Of a DNA stretch of 11,128 nucleotides, positions 6,161-11,128 are shown one piece after another. The DNA is from Candidatus Hydrogenedentota bacterium. Lineage in GTDB: Bacteria; Hydrogenedentota; Hydrogenedentia; Hydrogenedentales; SLHB01. How positions within the stretch are numbered: position 1 is the stretch's first letter; every line of letters starts with the position of its first letter. The stretch spans positions 1-11,128 of the forward strand of contig PUOI01000111.1 in the NCBI GenBank assembly GCA_003552765.1. Reading direction: 5' to 3'. A program made the position numbers and the translations under genes. Under the pieces are notes generated by a model. It saw only the letters and a list, made by a program, of their open reading frames with translations, did no database searches and was not told the origin of the DNA.

Positions 6161-7156
6161 ATGGCACGCAACAGTCTTCGATATATGCTTATTGTGGCGC
6201 TTGGCTTCGCCGCCGCCGGGTCATCCGCGGCTCAGAACCAAGGCCAAGTAGTGGATGCAATCCTAGCGACGGTGGGCGACGAGGTCATTCTTATGAGCGA
6301 GGTCCGGGCGGAGATCGCCCCCGCCTTGTTTGAATTGCGGCAAGAAGACCTGTCTACCGCGGAATTCGAGCAGAGGCGCGAGGAGCTGCTGGAGGAAGCG
6401 CTGAAACGGTCTGTCGAGAACTTGATCCTTGTGCGGGAAGCCCGGCGGCGGGGCATCGAAGTGCCCAGCCACGCCATTGAGGATCGCCTAGAGGAAGTGC
6501 AAGGACGGTATCCGTCCCGCGAAGCCTTTCTGGAGGATATTGAGCAGGCCGGGGAAACCTTAAGCGATATCCGCGCCCGTCTGCGGCGTCAAGTGCTTGC
6601 GCTAAACATGAGCATGCTGCAGCGGGAGCAATTTGAGCAGGCCGTCGTTGTCAGTGAGGATGAGGCCGCTCAATACTACGAAGACAATCAGGAGCATTTC
6701 CGGCGTCCGGGGCGCGTTCGGATGCGGCAGATCTTTCTGTCGGCCGAAGGAGAGGACGAACAGGCCGAGGCCCGCGAACAGGCCGAGGCGCTTCTTGCCG
6801 AAATCGAGGCGGGGGAGGCCTTTGAAGACTTGGCGCGCGAACACTCCGAAGCGCCGGGCGCGGCCGAGGGCGGACTGGTGGGCTGGCAGCAACGCGGCGA
6901 CCTCATCGAGCCCTTGGACTCGACCGCCTTTGAACTCGAAGAAGGGGAGATCAGCGAAGTCCTTGAAACGGATTTCGGCGTGCACATCCTAAAAGTGGAC
7001 GAGCGTGAGGAAGAGGGCCATGTGCCCTTCGGCGAGGTCCGCTCCCAAATCATCAACCACCTCCGCCAGCAAAAGGCCGACGAGCGTTACGACCGCTGGA
7101 TGGCCGATCAGCGCCGCCGCGCGGGTGTGCAGATGTTTGCCGATGGGGCGCTGTAA
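6161..7156 (+). CDS. SurA/PpiC-type periplasmic peptidyl-prolyl isomerase or chaperone
   Basis: 331 residues, predicted periplasmic. The N-terminus is a typical Sec signal peptide (hydrophobic 8-20, likely cleavage near SSAAQ at 21-25). Residues about 30-160 form a SurA-like helical chaperone domain, with VDAILATVGDEVILMSEV (31-48) as its conserved opening. A single parvulin domain follows at about 186-281, recognisable by EGGLVGW (236-242) and DFGVHILKV (271-279). The first catalytic His of active parvulins is replaced by Gln190 (VRMRQIFLS), so isomerase activity may be weak or absent and the holdase role dominant. E. coli SurA has two parvulin domains; one is common elsewhere. Outer-membrane protein folding is the likely job. 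The ATG has AGAGG ten bases upstream. It heads a plus-strand run of exported proteins. Confidence 0.9.
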   Translation: MARNSLRYMLIVALGFAAAGSSAAQNQGQVVDAILATVGDEVILMSEVRAEIAPALFELRQEDLSTAEFEQRREELLEEALKRSVENLILVREARRRGIEVPSHAIEDRLEEVQGRYPSREAFLEDIEQAGETLSDIRARLRRQVLALNMSMLQREQFEQAVVVSEDEAAQYYEDNQEHFRRPGRVRMRQIFLSAEGEDEQAEAREQAEALLAEIEAGEAFEDLAREHSEAPGAAEGGLVGWQQRGDLIEPLDSTAFELEEGEISEVLETDFGVHILKVDEREEEGHVPFGEVRSQIINHLRQQKADERYDRWMADQRRRAGVQMFADGAL

Positions 7157-7253
7157 CGCCGGGGCTCGATTTTTGACTCCAATAGGGTGGTTCTCCGTGA
7201 TTGGGCCGTAATGCCGTCACACAATCACACAATGTAAGGTATTTCGCGTCACT
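7157..7253 (+). other. Gap between chaperone and lipoprotein genes
   Basis: 97 bases without a clear terminator. It contains TTGACT (7173-7178), a possible -35 whose 17-base-spaced partner CGTGAT is poor. CACACAAT is repeated in tandem (7218-7225 and 7226-7233). AAGG at 7236-7239 is the nearest Shine-Dalgarno-like sequence but is about 14 bases from the ATG. Whether the next gene has its own promoter is open. Confidence 0.4.
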
Positions 7254-7883
7254 ATGGATAGAATCAAACGCAGCGCGCCGGTGCTTGTGGCCTTCATGGC
7301 CGCCCTCCTCATCGGGGCGTGCGCCACTGGCCCCGGTCCTGTCCCATACGAGGCCTTCCGCAACGTTCGTGAAGCGGATCACCAACATCCCGGTGAATGG
7401 CGGATCGACGACAACCGCATGGTGAACGTCATCCCGGAAGAAGCGGCGTCCGATGCGGTGGCGGCTGGCCAGGAAGGCGCCAGCATAGCCTTGGTGGAGG
7501 ACTTCAGCGCCCGGGATTTGGTGGTGCAGGGGCGTCTGGGCTTTGAGGGGTATGCGGCTCCCGCTCTCGTGTTTCGGGTTCAGGAGGAGGATGGCGTGGT
7601 GGACGCCATGTACATGCTGGTGGTGAATACCGATGGCGTCTTCCTTTGGCGGCTGCTCGACGGCCATTGGACGGCGCTTGTCCGCCATTTCGTGCCGTTG
7701 CAGCCCGAGACAATGCATACGGTGCGGGCCGAGGCGCGCGGGGATACGATCGAGGTGGCGCTGGATGGAGAGGACTTGTTTGACGCGAATGATACGCTTC
7801 TCATGCAGCCCGGCGGGGCCGGCGTGAGCGCCCGCGAGGGCGTGTGCTATGTCGAGGATGTCGGGGTGGAGCGTCTGGATTAG
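7254..7883 (+). CDS. Lipoprotein with probable jelly-roll (LamG/DUF1080-like) domain
   Basis: 209 residues. The N-terminus MDRIKRSAPV followed by a hydrophobic run and a lipobox (LIGAC) predicts lipid attachment at Cys23. The mature part, about 75-209, alternates short beta-strands. Its pattern (GRLGFEGYAAPALVFRV, then YMLVVNTDGVFLWRL, W after a polar turn, VRAEARGDTIEVALDG, GGAGVSAREGVCYVEDVGV) resembles concanavalin-like jelly-rolls of the 3-keto-disaccharide hydrolase (DUF1080) type. Such domains often bind carbohydrate. No catalytic residues can be named, so a binding or structural role is as likely as an enzymatic one. The ATG has only a distant purine stretch upstream. The stop is 11 bases before the next gene, so the two are probably cotranscribed. 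Confidence 0.75.
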   Translation: MDRIKRSAPVLVAFMAALLIGACATGPGPVPYEAFRNVREADHQHPGEWRIDDNRMVNVIPEEAASDAVAAGQEGASIALVEDFSARDLVVQGRLGFEGYAAPALVFRVQEEDGVVDAMYMLVVNTDGVFLWRLLDGHWTALVRHFVPLQPETMHTVRAEARGDTIEVALDGEDLFDANDTLLMQPGGAGVSAREGVCYVEDVGVERLD

Positions 7884-7888
7884 GGAGG
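7884..7888 (+). promoter_or_regulatory. Ribosome binding site that sets a TTG start
   Basis: GGAGG directly after the stop of the lipoprotein gene, 6 bases before TTG 7895 and 9 bases before TTG 7898. An upstream in-frame ATG at 7844 would overlap the previous gene by 40 bases and add Cys/Gly-rich residues ahead of the signal peptide, so a TTG start is preferred. Confidence 0.6.
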
Positions 7889-7894
7889 TTCTGT

Positions 7895-9940
7895 TTGTTG
7901 GCGGGCTATTCTTCCTTGCGGAGCTTGGCGATTCTGGCCGCGCTTTTGTGCGCGGGGATGTGGGTTTTTCCGGCGGCGGCGGCCACATTCGAGGGCGTGG
8001 TGGTTGGACCTGATGGCGAGCCGGTGGAAGACGCGCAGGTATTCATTGAGCCTGGTGTCGAGCATTCTCTCCGGCAAACCGAAACGGATGCAAGCGGGCG
8101 TTTCGTCTTTGAAGATGTTCCTGGCGGGCGCATCGGCCTTTTCGCCGTGGCGGATGACGCCTCCTTTGGCGGCAAAACGGTGACGGCCTTGCCGGGCGCG
8201 GAAGAGGCTGGGCTGCGAGTGCGTCTGGCTGAACCCGCGACGGTGCAAGGCCGGGTTCGCGATGCGGATGGCGCCGTTGTGTCCGAGGCGCGCATCACGC
8301 GGGTGGCGCTGTTGCAGGAGGACAAGGTTGGCATCCCCTTGGCCAAATTGCGCGCATTCGGCTTTTCTGAGCCCGCCTCGGACGGCGAGGGCCGTTTCCA
8401 GCTCCCGAACATGCCCGAAGGGGTGGAGCTGGCGTTGAAGGTTGGGCACCCCAGTTACGCACAAACGAGCGTTATGGATGTGCACGCGGGCATGCAGCCT
8501 GTTGAAGTGCGTCTTCAGCGGGGCGTTTTGGTTCAAGGCGAGGTGGTGACACGGGGAGATGAGCGGCCCGTGGCGAACGCGCTGGTGCGATTCGCCAGCG
8601 CCGAGCCCCCGCATGACACGGCGTTGGCGCAGACGAATTATCAGGGCGGATTCGCCGTGCGCCTCAACCCGGGCGGCTACGTGTTCCGGGCTGATGGCGA
8701 GGCCTACGCAAGCCCCAGCTGGCAGCAAGTGCTCCTGCCGGATGACCGCTCCCAAATTCAAGTTAAGCTCCAGGTGGCCGGCAAGGGACGCATCGAGGGC
8801 GCGGTTCGCGATGCGCGCACCGAATCCCCTGTCGCGGGCGTCCGCTTGATCCTGGAAAGCGGCGGCCAACAAGCCGAGGCCGTGCGCACGGGCAGCGATG
8901 GGACTTTCCAAATCGCGGCGGTCGAGGGCGAGAATGTGTTGCGCCTGGACCAAGCGCCGGGCTATCTGCAACCCTCCACATCCGCCTACCGGGTGAACGT
9001 CCGGGAAAACGATACCACCGAACTTCCCACTTTTTGGCTGGCGCCCCTCCCGGACTATCGCGTCACCGTCGTTGATGACAATGAAGAGCGCGTGCCCGAG
9101 GCGGTGATCACGATGGCGCGTCCAGCCCAATTGGGGTGGCATATCGCGGATGAATCGGGGGTGGTGAATCTGGAATTCTCCCAGCTTTCCCAAGGTGTTC
9201 CCATTGGCGTTGCGTATCACCCCACGCGGCCTCTCGGGGCTTTGTTCACCTTGCACGAAAGACAGGAGGAGGCGCTTATTCAGCTTTCTCCATTGCGGGA
9301 AATCCGGGGCGAGGTGGTGAACGCCCAAGGGCGGGGCCTGGAAGGTCTGGTAACCGGCGTGGCGTATACGGCGGGCGAAGATGAGGGGCAGCCCGTGCTG
9401 CTCGGCCAAACAGTGAGCGGAACCGATGGCGGCGCCGTGTTTCCGGGAACGCCCGAGGGCGCGGCGCTGTCTCTCCTTGCTCAAGACGCCGAGGGCCAGT
9501 TTGGCCGTTCGGACGCATTCCGGAGCGGTGAGGTTTCCGGCGCCGTCGAAGTGCGGGTGGAGGAAGGCCGGGAGGGCGTGTCGGTGATAGGGGAGACGTT
9601 CGCCCTGGAGGACATGCCGCCTCTGAACGAGGCCGCCCGGGAGATGAGCGATTTTGCGGGACCATGGGTGGCCGTGTTTGCTGAACCGGCGGAGGCCGCG
9701 ATGCTTGCCGAAAGCCTTGCCCGGCTGCGCGAGGTCTACAGTGGGCATGAGGTGCGGTTTGTTCTTGTCGCGCCGGATGAACACGGGTGGCCAGAAGAAG
9801 GGTATGCCGGTCCCGTATTCGAGGGGGAGGCCCCGGGGACCGCGTCGGCCTATCTTGTGGATGGGGAAGGGACCGTGGTGTACGAGACCTTGGGGCTTCC
9901 TAGCCCGCCCGCCATCCAGCGGTTGTTGGAGGCTGATTGA
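7895..9940 (+). CDS. Secreted carboxypeptidase-regulatory-like repeat protein with degenerate thioredoxin-like C-terminus
   Basis: 681 residues from TTG 7895 (TTG 7898 also possible). A signal peptide covers about 1-30 (LAILAALLCAGMWVFPAAAA). Residues about 32-555 form roughly six tandem beta-sandwich modules of the carboxypeptidase regulatory-like type, starting near 32, 115, 210, 298, 388 and 468. Each opens like GxVxxxDGxPVxxAxV and several contain a TDASGRFVFEDVP-type turn. The last part, 562-681, reads like a TlpA/AhpC thioredoxin fold. It has IGETFALEDM at the start, WVAVFAEPAEAAML where the CxxC should be, VRFVLVAPDE, and a late SAYLVDGEGTVVYETLG strand pair. With no cysteines it cannot do disulfide chemistry. 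Function is unknown; adhesion, scaffolding or ligand binding in the periplasm or outside are possible. A paralogue follows 56 bases downstream. Confidence 0.8.
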   Translation: MLAGYSSLRSLAILAALLCAGMWVFPAAAATFEGVVVGPDGEPVEDAQVFIEPGVEHSLRQTETDASGRFVFEDVPGGRIGLFAVADDASFGGKTVTALPGAEEAGLRVRLAEPATVQGRVRDADGAVVSEARITRVALLQEDKVGIPLAKLRAFGFSEPASDGEGRFQLPNMPEGVELALKVGHPSYAQTSVMDVHAGMQPVEVRLQRGVLVQGEVVTRGDERPVANALVRFASAEPPHDTALAQTNYQGGFAVRLNPGGYVFRADGEAYASPSWQQVLLPDDRSQIQVKLQVAGKGRIEGAVRDARTESPVAGVRLILESGGQQAEAVRTGSDGTFQIAAVEGENVLRLDQAPGYLQPSTSAYRVNVRENDTTELPTFWLAPLPDYRVTVVDDNEERVPEAVITMARPAQLGWHIADESGVVNLEFSQLSQGVPIGVAYHPTRPLGALFTLHERQEEALIQLSPLREIRGEVVNAQGRGLEGLVTGVAYTAGEDEGQPVLLGQTVSGTDGGAVFPGTPEGAALSLLAQDAEGQFGRSDAFRSGEVSGAVEVRVEEGREGVSVIGETFALEDMPPLNEAAREMSDFAGPWVAVFAEPAEAAMLAESLARLREVYSGHEVRFVLVAPDEHGWPEEGYAGPVFEGEAPGTASAYLVDGEGTVVYETLGLPSPPAIQRLLEAD

Positions 9941-9996
9941 GCGGAACGGCATTCTTTCACGTGCACACCAAGCGAATAGGAGATGTCTGCGAGTTT

Positions 9997-11128
9997 ATGC
10001 GTGTTTCGTTTGTGCTGGCGATAGTTGTCTGGGCTTTCTTGCTGGTTGCGCCCGCCTCGGGAGAAGGATTCGAGGTATCCGGCGTGGTGATGAATTACAC
10101 CCGCCAACCGGTGGACGGGGCTTCCGTGTGGCTGGCCCAAGACCGGCGGGTGGACCGGGTGGAAACCGATTCCGAGGGGAGATTCCGCTTCGATGGGGCA
10201 ACGGTCGGTCCCGCCTCGGTGGTGGCGCTGAAAGAGGGGTACGCCATGGGCGGGGCGGACATCCGCGTGGCGGACTCCGTCGAGATCGATGTGATGCTCC
10301 CTCCAGAAGACGACATTACCGTTCGGGTCACCAACCCTCAGCATAGACCCCTGTCCGGGGCTTACGTGAAAAGCCTGTATATCGGCGATGCGTTCACCGT
10401 GCCGGTCGAGGAACTCAACCGCGAAGGCTTTCCCCGCATGCGAAGTGACGATGAGGGCTTCCTCACGATTCCGCATCTGCCCCAACAGAGCCATATAGCG
10501 GGTTTCCTTTATCACCGGGACTACGCCGAGAGCCATGTCGCCTATCTGCCGGTGGGGCGAATCGAGGATCAGGACATCCTTCTCTATCCCGGTGTTACGC
10601 TTGAAGGCCGGGTGACCGGACCGGACCACGATGGCGTGAGTGGGGCGCGGGTGAAGCTGTTTCGCGTGGGTGCGGGAGGCCGGCGCGAATTCGCCAGCCA
10701 GGTCACGGATCCCGAGGGCTTTTACCGGTTGAATGCCCGGCCGGGCGAGTATCATCTTACCGCTGATCATCCGGAGTTTGGCGCGCCGAAACCCGTGGAA
10801 GTGGCGCTTCGGCCCGGTGATGAGCAGAGCGCGCGCAATATCGAATTGCAGTCCGCCCGTTATATCACGGGCGCCGTGGTGGATCCCGATGGCGAGCCCA
10901 TGGCGGGCGTCGACGTCGTCTTTCTGTGTGAAGAAGGAACCTTGCAGGCTCATACTTGGACCGCCGCCAACGGACAGTATCGGCTTCAGGTTGGCGTTGA
11001 GGAAGGGGCCGTACGGGTGTTTCCTCCCGATGGGTACATCACGGAGGCCTTCTCCGACGTGCTTGTTCAGTTTGACGGCGCGGAACGAATCAACTTGGAG
11101 CCGATTGAACTCGACACATTGCCCGAGA
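9997..11128 (+). CDS. Secreted carboxypeptidase-regulatory-like repeat protein (partial, runs off right edge)
   Basis: 377 codons visible with no stop. The ATG at 9997 is followed by a clean signal peptide (VSFVLAIVVWAFLLVAPASG, 3-22). Four tandem beta-sandwich modules can be seen, at about 26-101, 107-198, 201-284 and 288-370. They share openings such as VSGVVMNYTRQPVDGASVW, LEGRVTGPDHDGVSGARV and ITGAVVDPDGEPMAGVDVV, and turns such as TDSEGRFRF and TDPEGFYRL. It is related to the preceding gene in layout and probably arose by duplication; a C-terminal domain may lie beyond the edge. AGGAG (9978-9982) is the likely ribosome site, but its 14-base spacing is long. Another ATG at 9983 is in a different frame and stops after 13 codons. 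Function unknown. Confidence 0.8.
   Translation, partial: MRVSFVLAIVVWAFLLVAPASGEGFEVSGVVMNYTRQPVDGASVWLAQDRRVDRVETDSEGRFRFDGATVGPASVVALKEGYAMGGADIRVADSVEIDVMLPPEDDITVRVTNPQHRPLSGAYVKSLYIGDAFTVPVEELNREGFPRMRSDDEGFLTIPHLPQQSHIAGFLYHRDYAESHVAYLPVGRIEDQDILLYPGVTLEGRVTGPDHDGVSGARVKLFRVGAGGRREFASQVTDPEGFYRLNARPGEYHLTADHPEFGAPKPVEVALRPGDEQSARNIELQSARYITGAVVDPDGEPMAGVDVVFLCEEGTLQAHTWTAANGQYRLQVGVEEGAVRVFPPDGYITEAFSDVLVQFDGAERINLEPIELDTLPE

Noticed and set aside
7171..7201. TTGACT as a -35 box for the lipoprotein gene
   Set aside because: The partner hexamer at 17-base spacing (CGTGAT) is a poor -10 and nothing better lies at 16 or 18.
7880..9952. 690-codon open frame on the minus strand opposite the repeat-protein gene
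   Set aside because: It mirrors a GC-rich plus-strand gene with signal peptide and clear domain repeats. Its own product is His/Arg/Pro-rich with no recognisable domain.
9983..10024. 13-codon open frame starting at ATG 9983, possible leader peptide
   Set aside because: Its ATG is directly adjacent to the AGGAG, with no spacing for ribosome binding, and the peptide shows no attenuation-type codon run.
9850..10953. 367-codon open frame on the minus strand opposite the second repeat protein
   Set aside because: The plus-strand frame has a signal peptide and four related modules; the minus product has no such features.

Overview
The window looks like a chromosomal stretch of a GC-rich, Gram-negative-type bacterium. 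Supporting signs are a SurA/PpiC-like periplasmic chaperone, a lipobox lipoprotein, a Tat-exported glycosidase and secreted multi-domain beta-sandwich proteins. The style recalls PVC-group or Hydrogenedentota-like lineages, but that is only an impression. No RNA gene, CRISPR array, transposase or integrase was seen.

Bases 1-2228 (minus strand) hold the start of an F-type ATP synthase operon in the usual order atpZ - atpI - atpB - atpE, running off the left edge. Together these encode the membrane (Fo) sector: two small assembly or accessory proteins, the stator subunit a, and the rotor subunit c. The c subunit is unusual. It is a fused multi-hairpin protein with at least three hairpins, and the first two lack the ion-binding carboxylate. 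A near-consensus sigma70-type promoter lies between atpZ and atpI.

Bases 2521-3906 (minus) encode a Tat-exported (alpha/alpha)6-barrel glycosidase resembling the GH63/mannosylglycerate-hydrolase group. Its G+C is visibly lower than that of its neighbours, so it may have been acquired. Bases 4103-5815 (minus) encode a PAS-PAS-coiled coil-PP2C (SpoIIE/RsbU-type) phosphatase, probably the output of a partner-switching regulator whose partners are not in the window.

A divergent promoter region (about 5968-6048) separates the phosphatase from a plus-strand cluster: a secreted parvulin-type chaperone (6161-7156), a lipoprotein with a probable jelly-roll domain (7254-7883), and two tandem secreted proteins built of carboxypeptidase-regulatory-like beta-sandwich repeats (7895-9940, and 9997 to beyond the right edge). 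The first of these two ends in what looks like a thioredoxin fold without its CxxC. All four plus-strand products carry export signals, so the cluster appears devoted to the periplasm or cell surface. The specific role is not known.
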